Source: Pseudomonas botevensis
Lineage (GTDB): Bacteria; Pseudomonadota; Gammaproteobacteria; Pseudomonadales; Pseudomonadaceae
Direction: 5' to 3'
Assembly: GCF_019145475.1 (NCBI RefSeq)
Contig: NZ_JAHTKI010000006.1
Span: forward strand, 124,001 to 188,000
DNA: 64,000 nt
Of this stretch, positions 46,241-61,967 are shown piece after piece. The translations under genes were made by a program, and so were the position numbers. The notes under the pieces are model-generated. The model searched no databases. It was given only the letters and a program-made list of their open reading frames with translations, and was not told where the DNA came from. The first letter of the stretch is position 1, and each line of letters opens with the position of its first letter.

Positions 46241-48769
46241 TCAGAGGCTGCGAGCAACCTGAACCTTCTCGAAGACTTCGATCTTGTCGCCGACCTTGAC
46301 GTCGTTGTAGCTCTTCACGCCGATACCGCATTCCATGCCGGCACGTACTTCGGAAGCGTCATCCTTGAAGCGGCGCAGGGATTCCAGCTCGCCTTCGAAG
46401 ATAACGATGTCTTCACGCAGTACACGGATCGGACGGTTACGGTGAACGACACCTTCGATCACCATGCAACCGGCGATCGCGCCGAACTTCGGCGAACGGA
46501 ACACGTCACGCACTTCGGCCACACCCAGGATGTTCTCGCGAACATCGCTGCCGAGCATGCCGGTCAGGGCTTTCTTGACGTCTTCGATGATGTCGTAGAT
46601 CACGTTGTAGTAACGCATATCCAGACCTTCCTGCTCGACGATCTTCCGTGCGCCAGCATCGGCACGCACGTTGAAGCCGAACAGTACAGCGTTGGAAGCC
46701 AGTGCCAGGTTGGCGTCGGATTCGGTGATACCACCGACACCGCCACCGACCACGCGCACTTGCACTTCGTCGTTGCCCAGGCCGTTCAGAGCGCCCTGCA
46801 AGGCTTCCAGCGAACCACGGACGTCGGACTTGAGGACGATGTTGAGCGTCTTCTTCTCTTCCTGGCCCATGCTTTCGAAGATGTTTTCCAGCTTGCCGGC
46901 GTGAGCGCGAGCCAGTTTGACTTCGCGGAACTTGCCTTGACGGAACAGAGCCACTTCACGGGCTTTCTTCTCGTCGGCAACCACACTCATCTCGTCGCCA
47001 GCGTCCGGCGTACCGTCCAGGCCGAGGATCTCGACCGGAATGGCCGGACCTGCTTCCTTGATCGGCTTGCCGTTCTCGTCGAGCATGGCACGTACACGGC
47101 CATAGTTCGAGCCGACCAGCACCATGTCGCCCTGGCGCAGGGTACCGTCTTGAACCAATACGGTTGCAACCGGACCACGACCCTTGTCCAGGCGGGACTC
47201 AACCACTACACCACGGCCAGGAGCCGAAGGAGTCGCGGTCAGTTCCAGTACTTCGGCTTGCAGCAGAACGGCTTCGAGCAGTTCGTCAACGCCAGTACCC
47301 ATCTTCGCGGAAACCGGTACGAATGGGGTGTCGCCGCCCCACTCTTCGGAGGTCACACCGTGAACCGACAGTTCGCTACGGATGCGATCGAGGTCGGCAC
47401 CCGGCTTGTCGATCTTGTTCACCGCAACCACCAGCGGAACGCCAGCAGCCTGGGCGTGCTGAACGGCTTCGATGGTTTGTGGCATCACGCCGTCGTCCGC
47501 CGCAACCACCAGGATCACGATGTCGGTCGCCTTGGCACCACGGGCACGCATTGCGGTAAACGCGGCGTGACCCGGGGTGTCGAGGAAGGTGACCATGCCG
47601 CGTTCGGTTTCAACGTGGTACGCACCGATGTGCTGGGTGATACCGCCGGCTTCGCCCGCAGCAACCTTGGCACGACGGATGTAGTCGAGCAGCGAGGTCT
47701 TACCGTGGTCAACGTGGCCCATTACGGTCACGACCGGCGCACGAGGAACCGCTTCACCTTCGAACTTCAGGGACTCGGCCAGGGAATCTTCCAGGGCGGT
47801 GTCACTGATCAGGGTCACTTTGTGGCCCAGTTCTTCAGCAACCAGTTGGGCAGTTTCCTGATCCAGTACCTGGTTGATGGTGGCTGGAGTGCCCAGCTTG
47901 AACATGAACTTGATGATTTCGGCAGCCTTGACCGACATCTGCTGGGCGAGATCGCCAACAGTGATGGTTTCGCCGATTTTCACTTCACGCACGACAGGGC
48001 CGGTCGGGCTCTGGAAACCGTGGGCATTGCGTTTCTTCAGCTTGGACTTGCCGCGACCACCACGACGGAAGCCATCGCTTTCTTCGTCGGTAGTACGTGG
48101 CGCCGCACGTGGAGTCGGCGCTTTTTCCTTGACCGAGGCGCGATGCGGAGCATTTTTGCGCTCGCCATCACCACCACCGCGACGGCTGTTTTCATCAGCA
48201 CGTGGCTTGTCCGGACGGCGTTGCTCGTCACGCTTGCGAGTGTCGGCAGCTGGCGCGGCAGCCTCGACCGGCGCAGCTTCGCGCACAGGTTCGGCCACAG
48301 CAGCAGGAGCAGGAGCAGCGGCAACCGGCTCGGCGGCAGCGACTGGCGCAGCAACAGGCTGGCGACGCGCTTCTTCTTCGGCGCGATGCTTGGCTTCTTC
48401 TTCAGCCTTCTGGCGGGCAGCATTTTCTACTGCACGACGCTCGTCCAGTTCACGCTTGCGCTCGGCTTCGATTTCTTCCGGGCTGCGCTGTACGAAAACT
48501 TTCTTCTTGCGAACTTCAACGCTGATGCTTTTGCTGCCAGCCACACGCAGGGTGCTGGTGGTTTTACGCTGCAGCGTGATCTTGCGTGGTTCTTCCACTT
48601 TCGCCTTGTGGCTGCTTTTCAAGTGAGTCAGCAGGGATTGCTTTTCACTGTCAGTCACATTTTCTTCGGCGGCGGTGTGCGGCAGACCTGCCTCACGCAT
48701 CTGCTGCAACAGGCGCTCTACCGGTGTTTTGACCTCATCGGCCAGTTGTTTCACCGTGACTTGCGTCAT
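46241..48769 (-). CDS. infB: Translation initiation factor IF-2
   Basis: An 842-residue GTPase that delivers fMet-tRNA to the 30S subunit. An N-terminal domain ([20 protein letters not shown]) and a long Ala/Pro/Glu-rich linker (about 90-270) precede the G domain ([12 protein letters not shown] near 350, [14 protein letters not shown]) and the C-terminal fMet-tRNA-binding parts. It lies 27 bases after nusA. Confidence 0.97.
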   Translation of the reverse strand: MTQVTVKQLADEVKTPVERLLQQMREAGLPHTAAEENVTDSEKQSLLTHLKSSHKAKVEEPRKITLQRKTTSTLRVAGSKSISVEVRKKKVFVQRSPEEIEAERKRELDERRAVENAARQKAEEEAKHRAEEEARRQPVAAPVAAAEPVAAAPAPAAVAEPVREAAPVEAAAPAADTRKRDEQRRPDKPRADENSRRGGGDGERKNAPHRASVKEKAPTPRAAPRTTDEESDGFRRGGRGKSKLKKRNAHGFQSPTGPVVREVKIGETITVGDLAQQMSVKAAEIIKFMFKLGTPATINQVLDQETAQLVAEELGHKVTLISDTALEDSLAESLKFEGEAVPRAPVVTVMGHVDHGKTSLLDYIRRAKVAAGEAGGITQHIGAYHVETERGMVTFLDTPGHAAFTAMRARGAKATDIVILVVAADDGVMPQTIEAVQHAQAAGVPLVVAVNKIDKPGADLDRIRSELSVHGVTSEEWGGDTPFVPVSAKMGTGVDELLEAVLLQAEVLELTATPSAPGRGVVVESRLDKGRGPVATVLVQDGTLRQGDMVLVGSNYGRVRAMLDENGKPIKEAGPAIPVEILGLDGTPDAGDEMSVVADEKKAREVALFRQGKFREVKLARAHAGKLENIFESMGQEEKKTLNIVLKSDVRGSLEALQGALNGLGNDEVQVRVVGGGVGGITESDANLALASNAVLFGFNVRADAGARKIVEQEGLDMRYYNVIYDIIEDVKKALTGMLGSDVRENILGVAEVRDVFRSPKFGAIAGCMVIEGVVHRNRPIRVLREDIVIFEGELESLRRFKDDASEVRAGMECGIGVKSYNDVKVGDKIEVFEKVQVARSL

Positions 48770-48796
48770 GCACTTCTCTCCTCAGGCCGCGCCTAA

Positions 48797-50278
48797 TTAC
48801 TCGAACCAGTGGGCTCGGGCGGCCATGATCAACTTGCCGGCACGATCATCGTCAATGCCGTCGATGTCGAGCAGGTCGTCAATAGACTGCTCGGCCAGGT
48901 CTTCGCGGGTAATTACGCCGCGCACCGCCAGTTCCATCGCCAAATCCTTGTCCATACCCTCAAGCGAGAGCAGGTCTTCGGCCGGATGGGCGTCTGCCAG
49001 CTTTTCCTCAGTAGCGATGGCTTTGGTCAACAAGCGATCCTTGGCACGAGCACGAAGCTCGTTGACGATGTCTTCGTCAAAGCCGTCGATGTTGAGCATT
49101 TCTTCCAACGGTACGTAGGCAATCTCTTCCAGGCTGGTGAAGCCTTCATCTACCAGCACCTGCGCCAGTTCTTCGTCGACTTCCAGCTCGTCGATGAAAT
49201 TGCGCAGGATGTCGCCGGTTTCAGCTTGCTGCTTGGCCTGGATGTCCGATTCAGTCATCACGTTCAGGGTCCAGCCAGTCAGCTGGCTCGCCAGACGCAC
49301 GTTCTGACCACCACGACCGATGGCCTGAGCCAGATTGTCTGCGCCGACGGCGATGTCCATGGCATGGGCATCTTCATCAACGATGATGGCCGCCACTTCT
49401 GCCGGCGACATGGCATTGATCACGAACTGTGCCGGGTTGTCGTCCCACAGGACGATGTCGACACGCTCGCCACCCAACTCGCCCGACACGGCCTGGACGC
49501 GCGAACCGCGCATACCGATGCACGCGCCCTGCGGGTCGATGCGTTTGTCCTTGGAGCGGACGGCGATCTTGGCACGCGAACCCGGATCACGGGATGCGGC
49601 CATGACTTCGATCAGGCCTTCGGCGATTTCCGGCACTTCGATGCGGAACAGCTCGATCAGCATTTCCGGCGCGGTACGCGACAGGATCAACTGCGGACCA
49701 CGGTTCTCGGTGCGGATTTCCTTGAGCAGCGCACGCAGACGCACGCCAACACGGAAGGTTTCGCGGGAGATGATGTCTTCACGGGCCAGCAACGCTTCGG
49801 CGTTGTTGCCCAGGTCGACGATCACGTTGTCGCGGGTTACCTTTTTCACGGTGCCGGAGATGATTTCCCCCAGGCGCTCGCGATAAGCGTCAACCACTTG
49901 GGCGCGCTCGGCTTCGCGCACTTTCTGCACGATGACCTGCTTGGCGGTCTGCGCAGCGATGCGGCCGAACTCGATGGATTCGATCTTCTCTTCGACGACG
50001 TCGCCAACCTTGGCACCAGGATGCGTTTCGGCAACCTTGCTCGGCCAGGTTTCGATCGCTGGATCGTCGAGATCATTCTCTTCGACGACTGTCCAGCGAC
50101 GGAAGGTTTCATAGGAACCGGTGTGGCGGTTGATTTCCACACGCAGGTCAACTTCGTCCTCGAAACGCTTTTTGGTAGCAGTGGCCAGAGCCAGCTCCAG
50201 CGCTTCAAAAATCACGCCTGCCGGTACACCCTTTTCATTGGATACCGACTCAACAACCAGCAGTACTTCTTTGCTCAT
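48797..50278 (-). CDS. nusA: Transcription termination/antitermination factor NusA
   Basis: A 493-residue RNA polymerase-binding factor. The start at 50278 ([20 protein letters not shown]) is standard. An N-terminal domain, S1 (near 135-200), two KH domains (near 230-345, [10 protein letters not shown] and AIGRGGQNV) and two C-terminal acidic helix-hairpin-helix repeats (near 365-490) can be seen, as usual in gamma-proteobacteria. Confidence 0.97.
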   Translation of the reverse strand: MSKEVLLVVESVSNEKGVPAGVIFEALELALATATKKRFEDEVDLRVEINRHTGSYETFRRWTVVEENDLDDPAIETWPSKVAETHPGAKVGDVVEEKIESIEFGRIAAQTAKQVIVQKVREAERAQVVDAYRERLGEIISGTVKKVTRDNVIVDLGNNAEALLAREDIISRETFRVGVRLRALLKEIRTENRGPQLILSRTAPEMLIELFRIEVPEIAEGLIEVMAASRDPGSRAKIAVRSKDKRIDPQGACIGMRGSRVQAVSGELGGERVDIVLWDDNPAQFVINAMSPAEVAAIIVDEDAHAMDIAVGADNLAQAIGRGGQNVRLASQLTGWTLNVMTESDIQAKQQAETGDILRNFIDELEVDEELAQVLVDEGFTSLEEIAYVPLEEMLNIDGFDEDIVNELRARAKDRLLTKAIATEEKLADAHPAEDLLSLEGMDKDLAMELAVRGVITREDLAEQSIDDLLDIDGIDDDRAGKLIMAARAHWFE

Positions 50279-50325
50279 CGTACGCCTCGCCTTTCGCAAG
50301 CCATTGGATCCGCGGGATCCGCGTC

Positions 50326-50784
50326 TCAGTCAAAACTGGGAATAATGTTGGCCTTGTCGATCATATCGATCGGCAACAGGAACTCATGGTCATCTACCTG
50401 CACCACGACATCCTGCTCTTCTACACCACGCAGAAGGCCCTGAAAGTTGCGTCGACCTTCGAAAGGCGAGCGCAGCTTGATCTTCACTTGTTCACCGGCA
50501 TGCGAAGCAAACTGTTCCAAGGTGAACAGTGGGCGATCCATGCCAGGAGAGGACACCTCAAGGGTGTATTCAGAACTGATCGGGTCTTCGACATCGAGAA
50601 CCGCGCTGGCCTGATGGCTGACCGCAGTGCAGTCTTCGATCAGGATGCCGCCCTCTTTATCGATATAGATTCGCAGAACCGAATGTTTGCCTTGAGAGAT
50701 GAATTCGATCCCCCAGCATTGATAGCCAAGAGCCTCGACTACCGGGGCCAACAAGGCCTGCAGCTGTTCTAGCTTGCTCGACAC
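50326..50784 (-). CDS. rimP: Ribosome maturation factor RimP
   Basis: A 152-residue factor for 30S assembly. The GTG start at 50784 follows GAGGGGG and gives the usual N-terminus ([20 protein letters not shown]). The segment [16 protein letters not shown] is characteristic. It heads rimP-nusA-infB. Confidence 0.95.
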   Translation of the reverse strand: MSSKLEQLQALLAPVVEALGYQCWGIEFISQGKHSVLRIYIDKEGGILIEDCTAVSHQASAVLDVEDPISSEYTLEVSSPGMDRPLFTLEQFASHAGEQVKIKLRSPFEGRRNFQGLLRGVEEQDVVVQVDDHEFLLPIDMIDKANIIPSFD

Positions 50785-50879
50785 CTGAACCCCCTCGTGC
50801 ATGCTTTGCAAATAAAAAATGGGCAAAAAGCCCACGTGAGATCGCCATTGAAAATCGGCGTCATAAAGTATTCAGCTAA

Positions 50880-50903
50880 CAAAAAGCCCCTGAAAAGGGG
50901 CTC
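50880..50903 (-). terminator. Terminator after tRNA-fMet
   Basis: AGCCCCT and AGGGGCT form the stem (about 50885-50902). On the minus strand it is followed by TTTTTG. Readthrough would be needed to join the tRNA to rimP. Confidence 0.75.
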
Positions 50904-50910
50904 CTTAAAC

Positions 50911-50987
<77 letters not shown>

Positions 50988-51052
50988 ACAAAGCTGGGGC
51001 GGAAGTATACGACCGATCCCTTAGAGGGTCAATGTAACCTTCCACCTGCAAG

Positions 51053-51073
51053 AAAGCCCGCAACAGCGGGCTC
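51053..51073 (-). terminator. Terminator after tRNA-Leu
   Basis: AGCCCGC and GCGGGCT form a stem around AACA. On the minus strand TTTCTT follows. It lies between the two tRNA genes. Confidence 0.65.
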
Positions 51074-51084
51074 TCCTGACTAAT

Positions 51085-51170
51085 TGGTACCGAGAAGGGG
51101 ACTCGAACCCCTACACCCTATGGGCACAACCACCTCAAGGTTGCGTGTCTACCAATTCCACCACCTCGGC
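51085..51170 (-). tRNA. tRNA-Leu (anticodon GAG)
   Basis: An 86-base class II tRNA on the minus strand, starting GCCGAGGTGGTGGAATTGG, with anticodon loop CTTGAGG (GAG), a long variable arm and an encoded CCA. It lies 23 bases after secG. Confidence 0.95.
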
Positions 51171-51192
51171 AAAACTACGTTTGAAACTCTTC

Positions 51193-51576
51193 TTACTTCT
51201 GCTCTTGAGCTGGAGGTACGTCAGTCGCTGGAGTAGCCGACTTTTGCTCTTGAAGCACCGGGACATCATCAGAAGCCGGTTGTTGCTTTGGAACTTCCAA
51301 CACTGCCGGGTTTGGCAGACCTGCTTGAGTCAGCTGATGAGCCTTCTCTTTAGCAAAGTAACCTAACCCCAAGCTGGTTATGAAGAAACCGGCGGCAAGT
51401 ATAGCAGTAAACTTACTAAGAAAGGTAGAGGAACCTTGGCTTCCGAACACAGTATTTGAAGCACCTGCTCCGAAAGACGCGCCAGCATCCGCACCTTTAC
51501 CCTGCTGCAGCAAAACCAGAGCAACTACGCCCAATGCACCCAGCAGATGAAAAACGACTACGACTGTTTCCAGCAT
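51193..51576 (-). CDS. secG: Protein translocase subunit SecG
   Basis: A 127-residue inner-membrane subunit of SecYEG. Start at 51576 ([20 protein letters not shown]). Two membrane helices (about 3-24 and 55-75) flank the conserved [19 protein letters not shown]. The hydrophilic tail is longer than in E. coli and carries two short repeats of the form VPxxQEQK. It is encoded four bases after tpiA. Confidence 0.95.
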   Translation of the reverse strand: MLETVVVVFHLLGALGVVALVLLQQGKGADAGASFGAGASNTVFGSQGSSTFLSKFTAILAAGFFITSLGLGYFAKEKAHQLTQAGLPNPAVLEVPKQQPASDDVPVLQEQKSATPATDVPPAQEQK

Positions 51577-51580
51577 TTTT

Positions 51581-52336
51581 TCAGTTTCCCGCGGCGCGAC
51601 AGATCGCACCGAACTCATCTGCATTCAGGGAAGCTCCACCAATGAGCCCCCCATCGATATCCGGCATGCCGAACAGCTCGACCGCATTGGCCGCCTTCAC
51701 GCTGCCGCCGTATAGAAGCCGCACACCTCGTGCCACTTCAGAATTCTCTGCCGCCAATTGCTCGCGAATGGCTTTATGCACATCCTGCGCCTGTTGCGGC
51801 GTTGCAGTCAGCCCGGTGCCAATGGCCCAGACCGGCTCGTAAGCGATCACTGCCTTGGCAAAGGCGCCGACACCCAGCTCCTCGATGATGCTGCCCAGCT
51901 GACGCCCGACAACCTCAAGAGTTTTCCCGGCTTCACGCTGCTCAAGGGTTTCCCCTACACACAACACCGGAATCAAGCCACATGCCTGTGCCGCTGCGAA
52001 CTTGCGATTCAGCATCCCGTCTCGCTCGCCCATTATCTGGCGGCGTTCGGAGTGCCCGACAAGCACCAGGGAACAACCTGCATCCACCAACTGACTCGGT
52101 GCAACTTCACCCGTCAACGCACCTTGCATCGATTCCACCGCAGAGTTCTGTGCGCCGACCGAAATCGACTTGCCTTTCAAGCCATCAATCACTTGATTGA
52201 TATACAAGCAAGGCGGGAACACCGCGACATCAACACCGCTTGGCAAGGCCAGATGACGAAGGCCATTGATCAGCTCAGCGACGCTGGCGCGGGTACCGTG
52301 CATCTTCCAGTTACCAGCTACCATAGGGCGACGCAT
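51581..52336 (-). CDS. tpiA: Triosephosphate isomerase
   Basis: A 251-residue glycolytic enzyme. The active residues appear as Lys in GNWKMHG (residue 11), His in VGHSERR (near 95) and Glu in [11 protein letters not shown] (near 167). GAGG precedes the ATG. Confidence 0.97.
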   Translation of the reverse strand: MRRPMVAGNWKMHGTRASVAELINGLRHLALPSGVDVAVFPPCLYINQVIDGLKGKSISVGAQNSAVESMQGALTGEVAPSQLVDAGCSLVLVGHSERRQIMGERDGMLNRKFAAAQACGLIPVLCVGETLEQREAGKTLEVVGRQLGSIIEELGVGAFAKAVIAYEPVWAIGTGLTATPQQAQDVHKAIREQLAAENSEVARGVRLLYGGSVKAANAVELFGMPDIDGGLIGGASLNADEFGAICRAAGN

Positions 52337-52401
52337 GCTGTACCTCGTCGGTCAAAGTGGGCGCAGATGTTACCCAACACAATCATGGCTGGCAAGCCGA
52401 A

Positions 52402-53739
52402 TCAGGCAGAAACTTCAGTTACCAGTTTTGCCAGCTCTTCGGCATAGCCGCGAACCTGGGTTTCATCCTCGCCTTCAACCATGACACGCACCAGAGGCTC
52501 TGTCCCGGACTTGCGCAAAAGCACACGACCACGACCCGCCATCGCCTGCGTCACACGAGCACTGGCTTCCTTGACAGCCGGATGCTCCAGCGGACTTTCA
52601 CCCCCACCGAAACGCACGTTGATCAGCACCTGTGGGCACTTGCGCAGGGCCTGACGCGTTTGAGCCAGCCCTTCGTTGCGGGTTTTCAGCGCCATCAGAA
52701 CCTGCAGCGCCGCAATGATCGCGTCGCCGGTCGTGGTGTGGTTGAAGCACACGACATGACCTGAGTTTTCACCACCCACCAGCCAGTCTCGCTCCAACAA
52801 CTCGGCGATCACATACCGATCGCCCACATTGGCGCGCACAAATGGAATGCCCAGATCCGCCAGGGCCAGCTCAAGCCCCAGATTACTCATCAACGTACCG
52901 ACGACACCGCCCTGCAGCTTGCCGCGCTCCTGCAGATCGCGCGCGATGATGAAGAGCAACTCGTCACCATCGACAATCGCCCCCGTGTGATCGACCATCA
53001 ATACCCGATCACCATCGCCATCAAAGGCAATACCCAGATCGGCATCCTCGGCGAGCACAGCGGCCTGCAGAGGCCCCATATGCGTGGAGCCGCAGTTGTC
53101 GTTGATATTCAGGCCGTTGGGCTGAGCCGACAGCACCACGACCTCGGCACCCAGCTCCCGGAACACGCTCGGCGCCACTTTATAGGTGGCGCCATGAGCA
53201 CAGTCGATCACGATCTTCAGACCGGAAAAACTGGTTCCGGTCGGTACGCTGCTTTTGCAGAATTCAATGTAGCGGCCGGAAGCATCGTTGATTCGCGACA
53301 CCTTGCCGATCTTGCTCGATTCGACCACCGTCATTGGAGTATCGAGCAACTCTTCGATCATCAACTCCACATCATCCGGGAGCTTGGTGCCCTTGCCGGA
53401 GAAAAACTTGATGCCGTTGTCGTCATGGGGATTGTGCGATGCACTGATCACGATACCGGCCTCGGCCTGGAACGTGCGCGACAGATAGGCGATCGCCGGT
53501 GTCGGCATCGGGCCGAGCAACATTACGTCAGCCCCCGCCGATGTCAGACCAGCCTCCAGCGCCGATTCGAACATGTAGCCGGAAATCCGCGTATCCTTGC
53601 CGACCAACACCTTGCAGGCACCCATCTTGCGAAAGGCCATGCCCGCCGCCCAGCCGAGCTTGAGCATGAAGTCAGGAGTAATCGGGTATTCACCGACACG
53701 ACCACGAATGCCGTCAGTACCAAAGTATTTCTTGCTCAT
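52402..53739 (-). CDS. glmM: Phosphoglucosamine mutase
   Basis: A 445-residue enzyme that makes glucosamine-1-phosphate for peptidoglycan and LPS. The start at 53739 ([20 protein letters not shown]) follows GGAG. The phosphorylated Ser101 is in [10 protein letters not shown], the metal loop is DGDGDR near 242, and the sugar loop GGENSGHV is near 322. It follows folP by 16 bases. Confidence 0.97.
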   Translation of the reverse strand: MSKKYFGTDGIRGRVGEYPITPDFMLKLGWAAGMAFRKMGACKVLVGKDTRISGYMFESALEAGLTSAGADVMLLGPMPTPAIAYLSRTFQAEAGIVISASHNPHDDNGIKFFSGKGTKLPDDVELMIEELLDTPMTVVESSKIGKVSRINDASGRYIEFCKSSVPTGTSFSGLKIVIDCAHGATYKVAPSVFRELGAEVVVLSAQPNGLNINDNCGSTHMGPLQAAVLAEDADLGIAFDGDGDRVLMVDHTGAIVDGDELLFIIARDLQERGKLQGGVVGTLMSNLGLELALADLGIPFVRANVGDRYVIAELLERDWLVGGENSGHVVCFNHTTTGDAIIAALQVLMALKTRNEGLAQTRQALRKCPQVLINVRFGGGESPLEHPAVKEASARVTQAMAGRGRVLLRKSGTEPLVRVMVEGEDETQVRGYAEELAKLVTEVSA

Positions 53740-53755
53740 AAGCGCTCCATCATTC

Positions 53756-54607
53756 TTATTCGGCTGATTCCACGGCAGCGAGCATCCGCACGACGTCCAC
53801 CGTTTCCGCCACATCATGGACGCGCAATATACGCGCACCCTTCACCGACGCCAGTGCAGCCAGTGCCAGACCACCATGCAGACGCTCACCCACGGGGCGA
53901 TTCAACGCATGACCGATCATGCTTTTGCGTGACACGCCCACTAATAGCGGTCGACCCAGCGCATGCAGGGCTTCCATATGTTTGAACAAGCTTAGATTGT
54001 GCTGCAGGGTTTTGGCGAAGCCGAAGCCGGGATCAAGAATGATTCGCTCGGGAGGAATTCCAGCCGCCGCACACTGAACCATTCGCTCGGCCAGAAACTC
54101 ACCCACTTCCCGAGTGACATCCTGATACTGCGGATCATCCTGCATGTCGCCTGGCTCGCCCAGCATATGCATCAGGCATACCGGCAATCCTGTAGCCGCA
54201 GCAGCATCGAGCGCACCGTCCCGACGCAACGAACGAACATCGTTGATCAAGCCCGCGCCCAGCCGCGCAGTTTCGCGCATCACGGCAGGCGTGGACGTAT
54301 CGACCGAGATAACCACGTCGAGTTCGCGATTGATCAGTTCGACGACAGGCGCGACACGCTCCAACTCTTCCAGCGGCGAAACCGCCCGAGCACCCGGCCG
54401 GGTCGACTCTCCGCCAACATCGATCAGCGTCGCACCGGCCACAACCATTGCTTCGGCGTGCCGCAAGGCCGCATCGAGCTGGCTGTATCGGCCGCCATCG
54501 GAAAAGGAATCAGGAGTGACATTGAGAATGCCCATGACATGTGTCTGGGCCAAATCAAGAACCCGGTTGCCGCAAGGCAACCGGGTCAGGGACTGTACAG
54601 AAGTCAT
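53756..54607 (-). CDS. folP: Dihydropteroate synthase
   Basis: A 283-residue folate enzyme and the sulfonamide target. Motifs: [15 protein letters not shown] near 25, [11 protein letters not shown] near 62, INDVRS near 118 and [13 protein letters not shown] near 195. It begins eight bases after the ftsH stop, in the ftsH-folP-glmM order common in gamma-proteobacteria. Confidence 0.97.
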   Translation of the reverse strand: MTSVQSLTRLPCGNRVLDLAQTHVMGILNVTPDSFSDGGRYSQLDAALRHAEAMVVAGATLIDVGGESTRPGARAVSPLEELERVAPVVELINRELDVVISVDTSTPAVMRETARLGAGLINDVRSLRRDGALDAAAATGLPVCLMHMLGEPGDMQDDPQYQDVTREVGEFLAERMVQCAAAGIPPERIILDPGFGFAKTLQHNLSLFKHMEALHALGRPLLVGVSRKSMIGHALNRPVGERLHGGLALAALASVKGARILRVHDVAETVDVVRMLAAVESAE

Positions 54608-54615
54608 TTCAAACC

Positions 54616-56523
54616 TTAAACGTCAGCAGCCGGACCGCCGATCGGTGTTTCCGGGCGCTCATCCTGAACCACCGGAGGCGTACCAGTACCCGTACCACCC
54701 GACCAGTCACGCGGCTCGCGCGGAGTACGACCCGCCATGATGTCGTCAATCTGCTCGGCATCAATGGTTTCGTACTTCATCAGCGCATCAGCCATTGCGT
54801 CGAGCTTGTCACGATTGTCCGTGAGGATCTGCTTGGCGGTGCCGTAGCACTGATCGATGATGCTGCGCACTTCCGAGTCGATCAGCTTGGCTGTTTCGCC
54901 GGAGAAGCTGGCGTTTTGACCGCCACCGCCACGACCGAGGAATACTTCGCCCTCTTCTTCGGCATACATCAGCGGGCCGAGTTTTTCCGACAAGCCCCAC
55001 TTGGTCACCATGTTCCGCGCAATCTGACTGGCGCGCATGATGTCGTTGGAGGCGCCGGTAGTCACGCCATCGAAGCCCAGGGTCATTTCTTCCGCGATAC
55101 GGCCACCATACAGCGAGCAGATCTGACTGATCAGCGCACGCTTGGACAGACTGTAACGATCTTCCTCCGGCAGGAACATGGTGACACCCAGCGCACGACC
55201 GCGCGGAATGATCGAAACCTTGTAGACCGGATCATGCTCAGGAACGACACGCCCGACAATGGCGTGGCCAGCCTCGTGATAAGCGGTGTTCTGCTTCTCT
55301 TTTTCGGACATGACCATGGATTTGCGCTCGGCGCCCATCATGATCTTGTCCTTGGCCAGCTCGAACTCTTTCATTTCAACGATGCGTTTGCCTGCACGGG
55401 CTGCAAACAGCGAGGCCTCGTTGACAAGGTTGGCAAGGTCGGCACCGGAGAAACCCGGAGTACCACGAGCGATAACGGCCGGAGCCACATCGTCGCCCAT
55501 CGGCACCTTGCGCATGTGTACCTTGAGAATCTGCTCACGACCACGGATGTCCGGCAGACCAACCACGACCTGACGGTCGAAACGGCCCGGACGCAGCAGC
55601 GCCGGGTCGAGGACGTCTGGACGGTTGGTGGCGGCAATCACGATGATGCCGTCATTCATCTCGAAGCCGTCCATCTCTACCAGCAACTGGTTGAGGGTCT
55701 GCTCACGCTCGTCGTGACCGCCACCCATGCCGGCGCCACGGTGGCGACCAACGGCGTCGATTTCGTCGATGAAAATGATGCATGGCGCGTGTTTCTTCGC
55801 CTGTTCGAACATGTCACGAACACGGCTGGCACCGACACCGACGAACATTTCGACGAAGTCGGAGCCGGAAATGGTAAAGAAAGGAACCTTGGCTTCGCCG
55901 GCAATGGCTTTCGCCAGCAGGGTCTTACCGGTACCTGGAGGACCCACCATCAGCACACCGCGAGGAATGCGGCCGCCGAGGCGCTGGAACTTGCCCGGAT
56001 CACGGAGGAACTCGACCAGCTCGCCGACTTCTTCCTTGGCTTCATCGCAACCGGCAACGTCAGCCAGGGTGGTTTTCACCTGATCTTCGGAAAGCAGGCG
56101 CGCCTTGCTCTTGCCGAAGCTCATCGGGCCGCCCTTGCCGCCCGCGCCCCCCTGCATCTGGCGCATGAAGAACATGAACACGGCGATGATCACGAGGATC
56201 GGGAAGCTGGCCACCAGAAGCTGGGTCCAGATGCTTTGCTGCTCAGGCTGCTTGCCCTCGACGACGACGTGGTTGTCGACAAGATCGCCGATCAGCCCAT
56301 TGTCCTGAATGGCCGGACGAATGGTCTTGAAGCTGTCGCCATCGTTGCGCTTGCCGGTAATCACATAGCCATCGACGGCCACGCGCTCGACCTTGCCATC
56401 CTTGACCTGCTGGATGAAGTCGGAATAGTTGAGGGTCTGCGGCTCGTTAGGGCTGGAGAAGTTGTTCATCACCGTCACCAGGACAGCCGCGATGATCAAC
56501 CACAGGATCAGATTCTTTGCCAT
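54616..56523 (-). CDS. ftsH: ATP-dependent zinc metalloprotease FtsH
   Basis: A 635-residue membrane AAA protease for quality control and LPS balance. Two membrane helices (about 4-22 and 100-122) precede the AAA domain (GPPGTGKT near 193, [12 protein letters not shown] near 245) and the zinc site HEAGH near 413. I use the ATG at 56523 (MAKNLILWL). A TTG nine bases earlier is better spaced from GAGGG, so a three-residue longer start is possible. Confidence 0.96.
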   Translation of the reverse strand: MAKNLILWLIIAAVLVTVMNNFSSPNEPQTLNYSDFIQQVKDGKVERVAVDGYVITGKRNDGDSFKTIRPAIQDNGLIGDLVDNHVVVEGKQPEQQSIWTQLLVASFPILVIIAVFMFFMRQMQGGAGGKGGPMSFGKSKARLLSEDQVKTTLADVAGCDEAKEEVGELVEFLRDPGKFQRLGGRIPRGVLMVGPPGTGKTLLAKAIAGEAKVPFFTISGSDFVEMFVGVGASRVRDMFEQAKKHAPCIIFIDEIDAVGRHRGAGMGGGHDEREQTLNQLLVEMDGFEMNDGIIVIAATNRPDVLDPALLRPGRFDRQVVVGLPDIRGREQILKVHMRKVPMGDDVAPAVIARGTPGFSGADLANLVNEASLFAARAGKRIVEMKEFELAKDKIMMGAERKSMVMSEKEKQNTAYHEAGHAIVGRVVPEHDPVYKVSIIPRGRALGVTMFLPEEDRYSLSKRALISQICSLYGGRIAEEMTLGFDGVTTGASNDIMRASQIARNMVTKWGLSEKLGPLMYAEEEGEVFLGRGGGGQNASFSGETAKLIDSEVRSIIDQCYGTAKQILTDNRDKLDAMADALMKYETIDAEQIDDIMAGRTPREPRDWSGGTGTGTPPVVQDERPETPIGGPAADV

Positions 56524-56739
56524 ATCGTTCAATTAACTACCCTCTGAAGCAAGCTCCGCTACTGGCGCGCGCTTCGCATGATATTCACCGGCCTAACTTA
56601 CTACATTACCTACAGCTCTGGCAGGCGCCGTCTGTAACCCTTTGTGAAACCTAGACTACACGATGTTCGTCCAGGTCAGGCGAAGTGTCCTATTGCAAAA
56701 AACTATAGAACACCCCTAAAGCCGCCGGCCCGAGGCCTG

Positions 56740-57363
56740 TCACTCGCCGCGATAGCCCCATGCCAGCAGGTATTGCTCGCGGGAGCTGTCGCGGGAAGAG
56801 TCGGGCTTGATCATCTGGACCTTGTCGAATTTCTGACGAGCGTCCTTCAGGTAAGCGTCGAACCCTTCGCCCTGGAAAATCTTGATCAGGAAATTGCCGC
56901 CCGGCTTGAGTATCCGGGCCGCCAGATCAAGGGCCAGCTCGCACAAAAACATGGCTTTTGGCATATCCACGGCAGGCGTACCACTCATATTGGGGGCCAT
57001 ATCGGAAATCACAAGGTCCACTTGCGAATTACCCACGGCCTCGAGGATCTGAGCGAGCACTTCATCTTGGGTAAAGTCACCCTGGATGAAGGTCACATCC
57101 GGAATGCTGTCCATTTCCAGGATGTCGGACGCAATCAGGCGCCCCTGACCACCGATCAACCGACTGGTGACCTGCGACCAGCCGCCCGGCGCGGCACCCA
57201 GATCGACTACGCTCATCCCCGGACGGATCAGCTTGTATTTCTCCTGGACTTCCAGAAGCTTGTAGCTCGCACGCGAGCGGTAACCATCCTTCTGCGCCTG
57301 CTTCACATAAGGATCGTTTACATGTCTTTTCAGCCAGCCAAGGCTTGTCTTGGAACGCGCCAT
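56740..57363 (-). CDS. rlmE: 23S rRNA 2'-O-methyltransferase RlmE
   Basis: A 207-residue SAM-dependent methyltransferase that modifies U2552. The SAM site is [13 protein letters not shown] near 50, and the catalytic Lys is in YKLLE ([10 protein letters not shown]) with partners in [13 protein letters not shown] near 115 and [11 protein letters not shown] near 155. It is divergent from yhbY, and upstream of ftsH. Confidence 0.96.
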   Translation of the reverse strand: MARSKTSLGWLKRHVNDPYVKQAQKDGYRSRASYKLLEVQEKYKLIRPGMSVVDLGAAPGGWSQVTSRLIGGQGRLIASDILEMDSIPDVTFIQGDFTQDEVLAQILEAVGNSQVDLVISDMAPNMSGTPAVDMPKAMFLCELALDLAARILKPGGNFLIKIFQGEGFDAYLKDARQKFDKVQMIKPDSSRDSSREQYLLAWGYRGE

Positions 57364-57465
57364 TGGGCACCTCGATGATTAGGGTCGTGATTTATCGGGC
57401 GGATCCACGAGCCCTCGGGTAAAATGGCCGCCATTTTTACAGAATCCAGACGAAAGGGTCAGATT

Positions 57466-57774
57466 ATGCCGCTCAATAACGAGCAGAAGAAACAATTCAA
57501 ATCCATTGGTCACGACCTGAAACCGGTCCTGATCGTGGCAGGCAATGGCCTGACCGAAGGTGTTCTCGCCGAACTGGAACGCGCACTGGTCGATCATGAG
57601 CTGATCAAGGTGCAGGTCAAGCTCGAAGACCGCGACGATCGTCGCGCAGTCATGGAAGAGCTGGCCAAGGCCGGTCGGGCCGAGCAGGTGCAGACCATCG
57701 GCAAGATGGTGCTGCTGTACCGCAAGAACCCGCAGCCGAACAAGCAACTGTCCAACATCCACCGTTACAAATGA
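57466..57774 (+). CDS. yhbY: YhbY-family RNA-binding (CRM) protein
   Basis: A 102-residue CRM-domain protein linked to 50S assembly. The start at 57466 (MPLNNEQKKQFKSIGHDLKP) follows AAAGGG. The GNGLTEGVLAELERAL segment and the closing YRKNPQ are family features. Confidence 0.93.
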   Translation: MPLNNEQKKQFKSIGHDLKPVLIVAGNGLTEGVLAELERALVDHELIKVQVKLEDRDDRRAVMEELAKAGRAEQVQTIGKMVLLYRKNPQPNKQLSNIHRYK

Positions 57775-57782
57775 CGGTGGCC

Positions 57783-57816
57783 CCGGTCAGAGGTGCGGCT
57801 TGCGCGCCCTGACCGG
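57783..57816. other. Hairpin at the convergent yhbY / DUF4149 ends
   Basis: CCGGTCAG (57783-57790) pairs exactly with CTGACCGG (57809-57816). It overlaps the 3' end of the DUF4149 gene and has no clear T-run. Confidence 0.4.
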
Positions 57817-58236
57817 CACGGACTGAGCCACCAGTACGAGACCGCTGATCCCCAGCACTACGAAACAGAACATCTGCCAGCGCTCATCGACAGATATGCC
57901 GTAGTGCAGCAAGTAATAGCCAAAGCATGCTGCGAGACCGACCAGCAGTATCTGGCCACTGAATACCCGCCACCATGCCGAAACACCGGCAACCCTCGCC
58001 AGCACCACCAGCTGGGTCAATACCCCTACCGCTGCAACACCAATCAACCAACGGTCGATCTGTGCAGCCAGGTCGTCGACCAGCAGCGGCGCCAGACCAA
58101 TGATTCTCAGCGCTGGCACCAGGCCAACGTGAAACACCCAAAGGCCGCCGACCCAGAAAACCTGGGACAGCTGCCAAAGGATGGCTTCAATGGCAGGCGC
58201 CCGGAAGATCGCGTCAGATGTGTTTGACTTCGACAA
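57787..58236 (-). CDS. DUF4149-type membrane protein, function unknown
   Basis: A 149-residue protein with four membrane helices (about 17-42, 57-82, 87-110 and 118-138), as in DUF4149. The frame has a TTG start at 58236 inside the last 23 bases of greA, with GAG upstream; no later ATG or GTG gives the first helix. Its position after greA suggests coupled translation. The family name is given with moderate confidence. Confidence 0.75.
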   Translation of the reverse strand: MSKSNTSDAIFRAPAIEAILWQLSQVFWVGGLWVFHVGLVPALRIIGLAPLLVDDLAAQIDRWLIGVAAVGVLTQLVVLARVAGVSAWWRVFSGQILLVGLAACFGYYLLHYGISVDERWQMFCFVVLGISGLVLVAQSVPVRARKPHL

Positions 58237-58686
58237 TCTCGTACTCGACCGTGCCGCTTGGGGTTTTGATTACGACCGTATCGCCTTCTTCCTTGCCGAT
58301 GATCGCGCGGGCAATCGGCGCGTTTGCCGAGAGCTTGCCCTTCTTGATGTCGGCCTCGTCCTCGCCAACGATCTGGTAGGTCACCTGATCGCCAGTCTCG
58401 GTGTTTTCCAGGTCCACGGTGGTCCCGAAAATCACCTTGCCGGTATGGGCGATGGTGGTGACGTCAATCACCACCGCGTTCTGCATGCGGCCTTCGATGT
58501 CGCGGATCCGCGCCTCGACCATGCCCTGCTCTTCACGGGCAGCATGGTATTCGGCGTTTTCCTTGAGGTCGCCGAGCTCACGCGCCTCGCCGATCGCCTG
58601 GCTCAAGCGCGGACGCTCGACCTTGCTGAGGAATGTATGTTCTTCCTCCAGGGCCTTGGCGCCCTGGACGGTCATTGGGTACTTGA

Positions 58687-58690
<4 letters not shown>
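58214..58690 (-). CDS. greA: Transcription elongation factor GreA
   Basis: A 158-residue factor that stimulates transcript cleavage in stalled RNA polymerase. An N-terminal coiled coil carries the acidic tip ([12 protein letters not shown] near 45), followed by the FKBP-like domain. Its ATG overlaps the carB stop (ATGA). Confidence 0.97.
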
Positions 58691-61908
<3,218 letters not shown>

Positions 61909-61967
61909 GGGTTTGTCACTCAAATCCGCAGGTCAGTCGGCAAGCCGTCTTGATCGATTTCTGAAGT

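Noticed and set aside
46232..48796. 854-codon open frame opposite infB
   Set aside because: Shadow of infB; its apparent repeats mirror the Ala/Glu-rich linker.
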